A DNA stretch of 64,000 nucleotides, from positions 1 through 64,000 of the forward strand of contig NZ_JACVVP010000032.1 in NCBI RefSeq assembly GCF_014534745.1, in the 5' to 3' direction. This document shows positions 17,693 through 26,846 of the stretch, piece by piece (within the stretch, counting starts at the first letter, position 1; every line of letters starts with the position of its first letter). The notes beneath the pieces are model-generated. The model was given only the letters and a program-made list of their open reading frames with translations. It was not told the DNA's origin and made no database searches. The translations under genes and the position numbers were made by a program. This DNA comes from Flammeovirga sp. EKP202. GTDB taxonomy: Bacteria; Bacteroidota; Bacteroidia; Cytophagales; Flammeovirgaceae.

Positions 17693-18553
17693 TCATTTCA
17701 GATCTACTGTAGCGGGAATGATTTTTCTTTTGATCAACCAACTTTTCAATTCGCCTTCAAAAGGTTCTCCATAAGTACCCTGAACGTACTTATCAACTTC
17801 TTCTAAAATAGCATCATCTTTACCTTTGATGTCCAAAACTTTAATTAAAGTCTGAACTTCTCTATAAAGCATTTTCTCATTTAGGAAACATACTTTAAAA
17901 GAGGCTATTTTTTCTGACTTCTTTGAAATTACATTAGTAATATAGATTTCAACAGCTGAACCATGTTCAGGAACATCATATTGATCTATTGGATATAAGG
18001 CTGCCTTGTTCAATAACAATTCTCCATCATAAATCTTTAAGACTTTATTGATCGCTTGATTGTTGATCTCATAACGATAAATATAAGTCGATCCACCTTT
18101 TTTCTTGAAGACTTCCTTATCCAAATGAAGGGTATACTCATCTCCAAAAATTACTCTTTGGTTTTCTCCAAAATAACCGCCTATATCTTTGATATCTTCA
18201 TTAGGTACTTCTGCTAATCTTCTACTACTCATATTTAAATCAGCAGCAACAGGCATAATCACCTGCGTTAATAAGGCTTCAAATTCACCATGACGGTTAT
18301 CTTTGGCCTTTGAGCCATCTAAAAGCATTCTCCCCTTTTCCTTACTAATAACAATAGCTTTTGCTGTAGACTCAAAAAAGACAAGTTCTGTATCAGAATG
18401 GATCACATCTCCCACCATAAGGTTTCTTTGTGATTTAATATCTTTTATTGTTCCGTTAATATGTAAAACGTAATAATCTTGAGCGAAACTGAGCGAAGTT
18501 GAAAGACCAAAACTGATCAGTAATAATAATAAGGTTTTCATAAATTTGTTCAT
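17693..18553 (-). CDS. secreted protein of unknown function
   Basis: 286 residues with a clear signal peptide (KTLLLLLISFGLSTSLSFAQ, cleavage after about residue 25), so periplasmic or exported. The mature N-terminus YYVLHINGTIKDIKSQRNLMVGDVIHSDTELVF reads like the small beta-barrel found at the start of FecR-like or SH3-like proteins in Bacteroidota, but the similarity is too loose for a name. The C-terminal half includes EIYITNVISKKSEKIASFKVCFLNEK, which recalls the accessory proteins encoded beside caspase-like peptidases; no such peptidase is adjacent here. Single gene with its own terminator. Start could also be Met5. Confidence 0.8.
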   Translation of the reverse strand: MNKFMKTLLLLLISFGLSTSLSFAQDYYVLHINGTIKDIKSQRNLMVGDVIHSDTELVFFESTAKAIVISKEKGRMLLDGSKAKDNRHGEFEALLTQVIMPVAADLNMSSRRLAEVPNEDIKDIGGYFGENQRVIFGDEYTLHLDKEVFKKKGGSTYIYRYEINNQAINKVLKIYDGELLLNKAALYPIDQYDVPEHGSAVEIYITNVISKKSEKIASFKVCFLNEKMLYREVQTLIKVLDIKGKDDAILEEVDKYVQGTYGEPFEGELKSWLIKRKIIPATVDLK

Positions 18554-18730
18554 TATCTAAAGCACTTACAAAGATAGAGTTATATCAGAAGGTTTTATTT
18601 TACCAACGTGACAAAACATGACAATCTTGCGTTAAAAATGAAAAACATTGTTAATAGACAGATACGGCATTAAACGATAATTGTTCGGTTCTTACCCTTT
18701 CAAATTTAAATTTTGTCTAAAAACAGTCAT

Positions 18731-19222
18731 TTACAGGCTTTTCAACAGTATATAATCATCCATTACGTAGCCTTTTCCAATATCAGCAACGACCTCATCT
18801 ATTTGTACGAAGCCCATTTTCTTATAGGCTTCAATAGAATTCGTATTATACTTATTTACAGTTAAACGTATTCCCTTTTTCTCATTGTTCTTGGCTTCAA
18901 TCGTAACAAAGTCCAAACCTGCTTTTCCTATTTTATTACCCCTAAACTTTGCGAGTACGTAAATCTTACTCAGAAAAAGGTGTTCCTCTTCAAACTTAAA
19001 TCCTAAATACCCTGCGGGCTCCTCATTAAAGTAGAATAAATAGTAGTTTAGGCCTTCTTGTATTTGTTGATTCATAGCAGCAACAGATTGGAACTTTTCT
19101 AACATATAATCTACTTGTTCTTGTCCAATTATTGCTACATAATGTTCATTCCATATCTCAATTGAAAGTTTTTCAACAATTTCAATACTTTCTGCCGTTT
19201 GTACTTTTTTTATGGTCAGCAT
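18731..19222 (-). CDS. GNAT-family N-acetyltransferase
   Basis: 163 residues, single GNAT domain. The acetyl-CoA binding element is IYVLAKFRGNKIGKAGLDFV (R/Q-x-x-G-x-G/A pattern) at about 90-110, preceded by EPAGYLGFKFEEEHLFLSKI and followed by TVNKYNTNSIEAYKKMGFV, the family's motif B. Substrate unknown; acetylation of a small amine or of a protein N-terminus are both possible. Starts at ATG 19222; stands alone, divergent from the chemotaxis-kinase gene with a 142-base gap. Confidence 0.88.
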   Translation of the reverse strand: MLTIKKVQTAESIEIVEKLSIEIWNEHYVAIIGQEQVDYMLEKFQSVAAMNQQIQEGLNYYLFYFNEEPAGYLGFKFEEEHLFLSKIYVLAKFRGNKIGKAGLDFVTIEAKNNEKKGIRLTVNKYNTNSIEAYKKMGFVQIDEVVADIGKGYVMDDYILLKSL

Positions 19223-19364
19223 ATTACTTACTTTAATAAAAATTAGATTATTATTTATTTAATATTACAAATTTGGTTTAACGCAACTTAGATTAAACAA
19301 ATATAAATTAGGATATGCAATCCTACTCAATTAATTTGTAAACGAATAAAAAACCGATAAAAAA

Positions 19365-22300
19365 ATGACTCTTACTGATAAAACAAATTATGTCGTTGGA
19401 ATTGGCGCTTCAGCAGGAGGACTAGAGGCTATCAAAAGCCTTTTTGAAAACTATCACTCTGATTTAGGAATTGCATTTGTGATTGTACAACATTTGTCTC
19501 AATCACATAAAAGTTTAATGCCTGAACTACTGCAAAAAATTACACACTTACCGGTTATTGAAGTAAACTCGACACATTCTATTGAGCCGAATCATATTTA
19601 CATCATCAATAACCACTCTACCTTAACTATAAAAAAGAAAATGCTTATCAATCAAGAAAGAAATGATAAGCAATTGACTTTCCCTATAAATACATTATTC
19701 AGTAGTCTTGCCGAAGAATATAAGAAGAAGGCTGTGGGTGTTATTTTGTCTGGAACAGGTAGCGATGGCACCGAAGGTTTAAAGGCCATAAAAGAGCATG
19801 GAGGGATCACTTTTGTACAACACCCCAACTCTGCGAAGTTCAATGGTATGCCTTTCTCTGCGATAAAGTCAGCTAAAATCGACTTTATTATCAGTGCTGA
19901 AGAAATTGCTGACTCACTTTCTAACATCATTAATGGGGATGGTGAAATCAACCTTAGCTATTATCATAAAATTGAAAATATTTTAGATTTAATAGGTCAA
20001 CAAGAGAATATTGATTATTCCGCATATAAGCCACAGACCCTTTATAGAAGAGTCTTAAAAATGATGGAATATCAAAATATTACTTCTATTAATGAATATT
20101 ACAGCCTTCTTGAAAACTCCCCTTTTGAGTGTAGAAAGCTTGCTCAAAGTTTTTTAATTGGAGTTACAAGTTTCTTTAGAGACGGGGATGAATGGGTTTA
20201 TCTAGAAAAAAATATTGTCCCAAAAATCATCCAAAAAGATGTCACACGCATATGGTCCATTGGTTGCAGCCTTGGTCATGAAGCGTATTCTATAGCCATG
20301 ATGGTTTTAGAAAGTGTAAAGGATTCAGACCAACTCAAAGAAATTAAAATATTTGCTACTGATTTGAATGCTCAGTCCATTCAAAAAGCTTCTGAGGGAA
20401 TATATAATACTGAAGATGTAAAAAGTATCCCTAAACTGTATGTTTCTAAATATTTTGATAAAATAGGCAGTTATTATCACGTAAAGGAATCGTTGAGAAA
20501 TATCATCACCTTTGTACAGCATGATATTCTTTCTACTCCCCCTTTCCTCAATATCGATTTAGTGATTTGTAGAAACTTATTGATTTATCTTAAACCAAAA
20601 GTACAGCAACAAATACTCAATACTATCAAATTCTCACTCAATAAAAATGGTTTTCTATTTTTAGGGCCATCAGAAAAGAATTTTTCCGATAAATATTTAG
20701 TAGAAGAAAATGCCAAACATAAATTCTTTAAATTAACTGAGAAATTCAGGGGTTTTGAGATTGACAAATCGAGCAATATTAAAGCAAAAAAAATAAAAGT
20801 ACCAAAACAAAATAGAGTGCAAGTAGTAAACAAAGATTCTTTTGAATATGAAAATATTGAAAAGCAATTAATTGAATATTATTGTCAGCCTATCATTGTT
20901 ATTAATGACAAAGAACAATTAGTTTTTTCTTCTGATGAAGTTGGTAAATACCTCAAGTTTCCTAAAAATGAACTTGTTTTAAAGGAAGTTTTTGATTTTG
21001 ATGTTTACATTGACATTGTTCGAACAATAAATAAGGCTAAGGAGGATGGAAAGAATAGAAAAATTTCCAACCTTAAATTACAGTCTCAAACTAAAATCAG
21101 TACCGACATCATCATCAGAAGATTAAAGACTGAAACAAATGATGACTTATTTATACTAGAGTTTTTTGATGGTAAAGAACACGATAACGAAAGTGTTATT
21201 GAACAAGATAGTACGATCAAAAACCTTAAGAGTGAAATAAAACACCTCCATCAAGAATTAAAGATTGCCCATAGAAGGATAGAGAGAATCAATGAAGATT
21301 ATCAAGTCAATAATGAAGAGTTGATGTCTTCTAATGAAGAGCTTCAATCCAGTAATGAGGAATTACAATCTGTCAACGAGGAACTATATACTGTCAATCA
21401 AGAATATAAGGACAAACTAGATGAAATTTCAGTACTGAATGATGATTTCATCAACCTTTTCCAATCTGCAGGGATAGCGAGTTTATATCTTGATAAAGAT
21501 TTTAGTATTAGAAGAATTGCTCCAAATACTTCTGAGTTTTTTGGAATTGAGAAAGAAGATATTGGTCGTAATATCATGCAGTTCAATACTTTCTTCGAAA
21601 TTGAGGGGGGGCTACTTGCTACGATTGAAAAAGCCGTACTTGAAAATAAGATTCAAGAACACGAGGTCAAAACAAAAGAAGATCGAACTTATTTACTTCG
21701 AGTATCTCCTTCTGGTGATAGAAAGAGCAATACTGACGGTATTATCCTTTCATTTATTCCTATCAGTTCACTAAAACCGATTAAATTATTAAAGCACAAA
21801 AATCACTTATTAAAAGACCAACTAAACCATTATATTCAATATTTCAAATTGTTGAATATTGAAACTTGGAATTGGGTTGCTGATACAAATACTTTCAATT
21901 TTTCAGAAAATATCAAACAACTGTTCAAATTTGATCATTATGACTCTTTCTTATGGAGAAATATTGAATCACAATTACAACCTGAAAATAGCAAGCTGTT
22001 TTCTGAAAAAATCAATAAATGTCTGAATAGTGGACACCCTTTTGATATTGTTTTACACATCAATGATAGTTTCTACAACTTCATTTGCCTTGCTGAGAAA
22101 AATGCAAATGGAAAAACCGTAGGGATGTACGGAAGCATTGAAAATATCACCAATAAATACAACAGAGAAAAGTCATTAGAAGACATTACCTCTACCTACC
22201 AAGGTTTATCTGAACTCAATCAGTTTGGCACTATCAAAGTGATACAAGATGAGCCAAACCATATTAAGGTCAATGATACTTTATTGAATTGGCTCGGGTT

Positions 22301-23273
22301 AGATTCTCTTAAAAATACGATTAAAATAGAAGATTTCATCTCATTTATTCACCCTGATGATCATACTACTTTTAAAAGTATCTTTGAAAATGTAGAGAAG
22401 AAATTTGATATTACTATTAGAGTGGAGAGGAATGATGGTCAGATTATTTATCTTAATGTCACTGGCCTCAACAAAAATGCTAAAAATGGAAATATTAAAG
22501 TGCTTGCCATTGTATTTGACAATACTTACAACAAGTCGATAGAATCTCAGTGGGAAGAGACGGTAGAGTTGGCTGAAAAAACAGCACAGACACTTGCTGT
22601 TCAAAATGAACAACTTGAGAGTTACACCTACATTGCCTCACACAATATACGATCTCCTTTATCCAATTTATTGGCTCTAATGGAACTCTATCAGAACGAG
22701 GAAAAGCAGGAAGCCAAAGAAAACTATCTGACGCTGTTTGAAAAAGCATTGGTACAGTTAGAAAATACGGTCAACAACCTGACTGACGCCATTAAAGTAC
22801 AACAAAAAACAAAGCTTGAACGTCAGAAAATAGGCGTGAAAGATGAGTTAATGAAAGTATTGGATATTCTATCGGGACAAATCAATAAATATGGTGTTGT
22901 GATAAGTCTTGATGTCGAAAAAGATTTGACAATCAATTATCATGAGGAGTATTTGAAAAGTATTTTTCTTAACTTACTAAGTAATTCTATCAAATACCGA
23001 GCTCCGAAGAGGTTGCCAAAAATTGAAGTGGAAGCCTATCAAGAGAAAAAATTCATCTACATTAAGATAAAAGATAATGGCAGAGGAATTGATCTTAAAA
23101 AGTATGGTCACCGAATTTTTGGAATGAATCAAACCTTTCATCATAATGAAGATGCTAGAGGGTTAGGTCTGTTTTTGACAAAAACGCAGATAGAAGCAAC
23201 TGGAGGAAATATTCAAGTTTCCTCAGAAGTAAATCAAGGGACCACGTTTTCAATTAACATTCCAAAAGAATAA
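19365..23273 (+). CDS. CheB-CheR-PAS-histidine kinase hybrid signalling protein
   Basis: 1302 residues. Order: CheB methylesterase (about 5-185; catalytic triad S16, H43, D134 in GIGASAGG, IVQHLS and SGTGSDGTEG); CheR methyltransferase (about 200-465; SAM loop SIGCSLGHEAYS, where the usual GCSTGEE reads GCSLGHE, then FATDLN and DLVICRNLLIYL); a coiled coil at about 620-690 with repeated SNEELQS heptads; two or three PAS domains (about 695-1060); HisKA with H1093 (SHNIRSPLSN); HATPase (NSIKY, DNGRGI, GLGLF) to the end. No receiver domain. Members couple receptor-methylation chemistry to histidine phosphorylation. Its stop overlaps the BLUF start (TAATG). Cytoplasmic. Confidence 0.93.
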   Translation: MTLTDKTNYVVGIGASAGGLEAIKSLFENYHSDLGIAFVIVQHLSQSHKSLMPELLQKITHLPVIEVNSTHSIEPNHIYIINNHSTLTIKKKMLINQERNDKQLTFPINTLFSSLAEEYKKKAVGVILSGTGSDGTEGLKAIKEHGGITFVQHPNSAKFNGMPFSAIKSAKIDFIISAEEIADSLSNIINGDGEINLSYYHKIENILDLIGQQENIDYSAYKPQTLYRRVLKMMEYQNITSINEYYSLLENSPFECRKLAQSFLIGVTSFFRDGDEWVYLEKNIVPKIIQKDVTRIWSIGCSLGHEAYSIAMMVLESVKDSDQLKEIKIFATDLNAQSIQKASEGIYNTEDVKSIPKLYVSKYFDKIGSYYHVKESLRNIITFVQHDILSTPPFLNIDLVICRNLLIYLKPKVQQQILNTIKFSLNKNGFLFLGPSEKNFSDKYLVEENAKHKFFKLTEKFRGFEIDKSSNIKAKKIKVPKQNRVQVVNKDSFEYENIEKQLIEYYCQPIIVINDKEQLVFSSDEVGKYLKFPKNELVLKEVFDFDVYIDIVRTINKAKEDGKNRKISNLKLQSQTKISTDIIIRRLKTETNDDLFILEFFDGKEHDNESVIEQDSTIKNLKSEIKHLHQELKIAHRRIERINEDYQVNNEELMSSNEELQSSNEELQSVNEELYTVNQEYKDKLDEISVLNDDFINLFQSAGIASLYLDKDFSIRRIAPNTSEFFGIEKEDIGRNIMQFNTFFEIEGGLLATIEKAVLENKIQEHEVKTKEDRTYLLRVSPSGDRKSNTDGIILSFIPISSLKPIKLLKHKNHLLKDQLNHYIQYFKLLNIETWNWVADTNTFNFSENIKQLFKFDHYDSFLWRNIESQLQPENSKLFSEKINKCLNSGHPFDIVLHINDSFYNFICLAEKNANGKTVGMYGSIENITNKYNREKSLEDITSTYQGLSELNQFGTIKVIQDEPNHIKVNDTLLNWLGLDSLKNTIKIEDFISFIHPDDHTTFKSIFENVEKKFDITIRVERNDGQIIYLNVTGLNKNAKNGNIKVLAIVFDNTYNKSIESQWEETVELAEKTAQTLAVQNEQLESYTYIASHNIRSPLSNLLALMELYQNEEKQEAKENYLTLFEKALVQLENTVNNLTDAIKVQQKTKLERQKIGVKDELMKVLDILSGQINKYGVVISLDVEKDLTINYHEEYLKSIFLNLLSNSIKYRAPKRLPKIEVEAYQEKKFIYIKIKDNGRGIDLKKYGHRIFGMNQTFHHNEDARGLGLFLTKTQIEATGGNIQVSSEVNQGTTFSINIPKE

Positions 23274-23710
23274 TGATATCATCATACATTTACTCTAGTC
23301 AAACCAATGACGAAATAGAAACAGAATCTTTAAGGGATATACAAACTATTGCGAAAAGGGAAAATCTAGCACATAGTATAACGGGGTATCTAACCTATAA
23401 GAAAGAAACATTTATACAATATATTGAAGGTCCTGAAAAGGAGATTGAACAGCTAATCAAAAACCTTCACAATGATAAAAGACACACCATATTAAAATCA
23501 ATACACTTCCCTCCAAAAACGGAAAGAGTGTTTAAGGATTGGAGCATGAGATACATTGAGTATGGTGAACTCATTGAAATTGGATTTCATGAGTTGCTAG
23601 AAACGGTTTTCTTCACCGTTGATAATAAGATTTTTGAAGAAGATAGGGTGATTGAAAAACTAAATCAGATGTTAGAAAAGATAGCCACTACTCAAAAAAA
23701 TATTAAATAA
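23273..23710 (+). CDS. BLUF-domain blue-light photoreceptor
   Basis: 145 residues: a BLUF domain with a short helical tail, the size of PixD-like single-domain sensors. All photochemical residues are in place: Tyr7 in YIYSSQ, Asn31 in NLAHSITGYL, Gln49 in FIQYIEGP, and Trp90/Met92 in FKDWSMRY. It should bind FAD and respond to blue light by rearranging the Gln-Tyr hydrogen bonds. The ATG overlaps the stop of the CheB-CheR-kinase gene by one base, so the two are translationally coupled and probably work together. With no output domain of its own, it most likely signals by protein contact. A bidirectional terminator follows directly. Confidence 0.92.
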   Translation: MISSYIYSSQTNDEIETESLRDIQTIAKRENLAHSITGYLTYKKETFIQYIEGPEKEIEQLIKNLHNDKRHTILKSIHFPPKTERVFKDWSMRYIEYGELIEIGFHELLETVFFTVDNKIFEEDRVIEKLNQMLEKIATTQKNIK

Positions 23711-23754
23711 AAAAGAGCGGTAATTAATCATTTTGTATTAATTACCGCTCTTTT
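23711..23754. terminator. bidirectional terminator between BLUF and response regulator genes
   Basis: An 18-bp perfect stem (23711-23728 with 23737-23754) with eight-base loop; T-runs follow on both strands. It exactly fills the space between the convergent stop codons at 23710 and 23755. Confidence 0.92.
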
Positions 23755-24144
23755 TTATACCGAAATATTAATGCCTAAGCATTCTCTCACTTTTGATTTA
23801 GAGAGTGGTTTTTCGATATATTTCTGTATGTAAGGATGTTTTTCAGCTCTCTCTTTGTCTTTTGGATGCAGACTTGAGCTTAAAACATAAATTTCAAAAT
23901 AATCCAAGAGTTTTCTCTCGCTCATTTCATCCACAACTTGCCACCCGTCTAAGCCAGGCATATTCAAGTCTAAAAACATCACATTTTCTTTTGATAGATC
24001 AATGGTATCAATGGATTGTAAAAAGGCATCACCGCTCTTGAAATAAAACTTATCGATATTGGCAGTTTCTGGCAAGGAGTCTATTATTATTTTAGAGATG
24101 TCAATTACTAACTGATCATCATCTATAAATATAAGCTGCTTCAT
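23755..24144 (-). CDS. single-domain response regulator (CheY-like)
   Basis: 129 residues, one receiver domain and nothing else. Acidic pocket D8-D10 (FIDDDQ), phospho-acceptor D59 in MFLDLNMPGLDGW, the switch Ser in YVLSSS and the conserved Lys in IEKPLS are all present. No DNA-binding output, so it works by protein contact or as a phosphate sink. It faces the CheB-CheR-kinase/BLUF unit and is a plausible phosphorylation partner of that kinase, which lacks a receiver; this pairing is inference from position only. Confidence 0.92.
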   Translation of the reverse strand: MKQLIFIDDDQLVIDISKIIIDSLPETANIDKFYFKSGDAFLQSIDTIDLSKENVMFLDLNMPGLDGWQVVDEMSERKLLDYFEIYVLSSSLHPKDKERAEKHPYIQKYIEKPLSKSKVRECLGINISV

Positions 24145-24342
24145 GTGTAGTAAAAGTATAGAATAGATAAAGTGTAATAGCGTATTAATAATTTAACAGA
24201 TTTACCATTGATATTCAATAAATTACAATGCTATTAAATACTCTTTATAACATTATGCACTTTAAATGTAAAAAATACTTGAAATAATTAAAAAAAGAGA
24301 GAGTATTAAAAAGAACAACAACAACAACTACCTTATAATGTA

Positions 24343-24383
24343 AAAAGCCACCTCCGAACATTAAATGTCCAGAGGTGGCTTTT
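24343..24383 (-). terminator. terminator of susCDE operon 1
   Basis: AAAAGCCACCTC (24343-24354) pairs with GAGGTGGCTTTT (24372-24383), with ACATT/AATGT inside the loop; a T-run follows on the minus strand. It lies 22 bases past the lipoprotein stop. The 260-base gap 24145-24404 otherwise shows only AT-rich DNA and an ACA-repeat tract near 24314-24328. Confidence 0.85.
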
Positions 24384-24404
24384 AAGTAATTACTTATTTT
24401 TCAA

Positions 24405-26819
24405 TTAGAAAACATTTGGTGTAATTGTATATGTGAATTGCTTAGCACTCTCATCGTAAGTCATTACGATAGTGTAGTTACCAGCAGCTACAGAAATATC
24501 ACTTCCGTTATTTTCAAGAGTACTTCCGTCACTAGAACCCATATTGTAATCCCAGCTACCATTTGCTCTGAATTTGAAAGCACCTTCTGTAAGATCGCCT
24601 GACCAAGTCCATGTTTTAGCAGCAGCATCGAAAGTCATTGCTGTTTCACCGTTCCATCCATTAGGAGTAGCACTACCAATAACTCCCCATACTAATGGTG
24701 TTAATGAATAAGTAAGTGCCTCAGGGTTAAACTCTACTGCATAATGGTTAGCAGTTACAGGGATATCACCACCTGTTGCAGAAACTTTACCTTCTGACTC
24801 AAAACCGTAGTTTGTACCAGTCCAATCATTTTTAGATGAGATTTTGAAAGCTCCATCTGCAAACCAAAGTGTATTTTTATACGTCTTAGTTGCTGCATCT
24901 GCTAAGTTCACAACATCATGCTCGTTGTGGCTCCAACCATTCAAGTGTCCAGCTAACCAGTATTTCGCTTGAGCAGCTTCATATGGAGTAACTGTGATGG
25001 CAATAGGTGCAGAAACTAAATCTGGCTCATTTGCTCTGTGTGAAATCACTTGAACATCAACACCGTAAGCTACACCAATTTCAGCACCGTCAAGTCCTAA
25101 GATTGCACCATTCAAAATGCTTGCTGCAACATCAACAGTCGTTGCTGTTCCAGTAGCTAATACTGCCGTTCCACCAGAAGATTTCACTTGTAAAGTGTAA
25201 GAATCTACATCTTCTTTACCATACATAGAAGCAGTCCATGTAAATGTAGTAGCAGCACTTTCATCACTTTCAAGTACGATATCTGTTCTGTTAGCTGGAG
25301 CAGTTACTAAAGCTGGAACAAAGTGTTCTAATTCATAAGAACCTGCACCCAAATCTACATGTACTTTATATGTTCCTGAAACAGGAGCTCTGAAAGTATA
25401 TAAACCGTCTTCTTCTACAAAACCTTCTAAGTAAGGATTGTTAGGGTCTGTTGTTTCTGTTACTTCAGGAGAACCATAAGTATTTGTAGCTACTAATTTG
25501 TTTTCAATTGTATCTACAACCGCTTTTTGTAATCTGAATGCATCAGAAATGTTTTGGTAACCAGTGAAAATGTTAGAACCTTCAGCAGTTTCTACTAAAT
25601 TATCAGAAGGATTTAATCTCCAACCATTGTGGTCACCAACGATGAATAATGCATTTTCTTCTGGAATTTCAATTGGAGGTCCTTGGAATTCAAGAATTTT
25701 GAATTTTAATGTATTTACATTCACTTCCAAAGTGTATAAACCAGTTCCATTGTAGTTATCTACGTGGTGGTTACCTGCACCTGGATCAGTATCTAAATCA
25801 AAGTTAGCACCGTCAACAGAACCGTAGTTTGTACCATCCCAGTTTGGTTGGTTTGTGAATTTAAACTCAGCTGTTAACCAAATTTTACCAGTGTAAACAC
25901 CATCATTGTTTTCTGATACAAGATTCACTTTAGTCATTGAAGTTGGATCTTCTGGATCTGCATCTTCAATATCATGTGACCAACCGTTGTGTGAACCTGG
26001 AACCCATAAGATAGGTTGCGCTTTAGCGTACTCGAATTTACCGTAATCAGGACCCGCATTTAAGTCTGCTGAAGTACTGTATTTACCTGTTTCAGCAACA
26101 GTAAAAGCTACATCACTACCTGCTACTAATTTTGTTGGATCAGTTTCGCTATCTACACCGTAAAGGATTAAGTTTTCTGGCAACTCGTCTTCTTTGTCAG
26201 AAGATACAAACTTGTATTCTACACCTGTTTCTAATTCAAAAGTACCAGCATACTTGTGATCAGCATTAGATGAGATCATGTATAAGTTACTGTCTTCTAC
26301 TTTGAATTCAGGACCTTTTACCAAGAATAATTTTTGGTTAGAAGGATAGGGCTTTACGCTTGTTGTTAAAACATTAGAAATTGTAGTAGCAACAGTACCG
26401 CTGTTAGATTGGTTTGCGATTTTTGAAATTACTCTGATTGTAACATCATTGAATGATGCTGTATCAGCATTTAGTTCACCTAAAGCCTTGTTGATTGTTT
26501 TAGATAACGTAGTATCTGTCAACACTTTAACATCTGATGTTAAATCAGCAAAGTTATCACCTAATCCAATTTGTAATTGATATACAAGTGAAGCTGAAAC
26601 ACCCATGTTTGCTTCTGTCCAAACAAAAGATGCAAACAATTCTTCATCGTCTTCTTTTTCAGCAGTCTCTTTTGTTAGCGTATACTGATCTTTCAAATCT
26701 GTAGATGAAAGAACTGAAGGAGTAGTAGTATTTTTGTCAAATACTACATCCTCTTTCTCTTTACAAGAATTAAACATTACTACTGTAAAGAGAATTAATA
26801 TATAATTTAAATATCTCAT
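24405..26819 (-). CDS. SusE/SusF-like starch-binding surface lipoprotein, internally duplicated
   Basis: 804 residues, about twice the length of the 359-residue paralogue at 32398. Signal peptide with lipobox ending FNSC, Cys19, followed by acidic/lysine residues (KEKED) that fit a Bacteroidota surface-export signal. Domains: SusE-type Ig-like 30-160; binding modules at about 268-378 and 388-500; a second SusE-like Ig domain at about 505-612; modules at about 615-706 and 709-804. Each module carries an NGW core (278-280, 398-400, 627-629, 720-722), like the starch-binding modules of SusE/SusF. Expected role: hold alpha-glucan at the outer face next to the SusC/SusD pore. Last gene of operon 1, 27 bases after SusD. 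Confidence 0.88.
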   Translation of the reverse strand: MRYLNYILILFTVVMFNSCKEKEDVVFDKNTTTPSVLSSTDLKDQYTLTKETAEKEDDEELFASFVWTEANMGVSASLVYQLQIGLGDNFADLTSDVKVLTDTTLSKTINKALGELNADTASFNDVTIRVISKIANQSNSGTVATTISNVLTTSVKPYPSNQKLFLVKGPEFKVEDSNLYMISSNADHKYAGTFELETGVEYKFVSSDKEDELPENLILYGVDSETDPTKLVAGSDVAFTVAETGKYSTSADLNAGPDYGKFEYAKAQPILWVPGSHNGWSHDIEDADPEDPTSMTKVNLVSENNDGVYTGKIWLTAEFKFTNQPNWDGTNYGSVDGANFDLDTDPGAGNHHVDNYNGTGLYTLEVNVNTLKFKILEFQGPPIEIPEENALFIVGDHNGWRLNPSDNLVETAEGSNIFTGYQNISDAFRLQKAVVDTIENKLVATNTYGSPEVTETTDPNNPYLEGFVEEDGLYTFRAPVSGTYKVHVDLGAGSYELEHFVPALVTAPANRTDIVLESDESAATTFTWTASMYGKEDVDSYTLQVKSSGGTAVLATGTATTVDVAASILNGAILGLDGAEIGVAYGVDVQVISHRANEPDLVSAPIAITVTPYEAAQAKYWLAGHLNGWSHNEHDVVNLADAATKTYKNTLWFADGAFKISSKNDWTGTNYGFESEGKVSATGGDIPVTANHYAVEFNPEALTYSLTPLVWGVIGSATPNGWNGETAMTFDAAAKTWTWSGDLTEGAFKFRANGSWDYNMGSSDGSTLENNGSDISVAAGNYTIVMTYDESAKQFTYTITPNVF

Positions 26820-26846
26820 TATTTTCTACTTTTGATAGCCTTCCAA

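Noticed and set aside
24314-24328. ACA-rich tract that might be a tandem repeat array
   Set aside because: Only about five short units, no flanking structure; low-complexity DNA.
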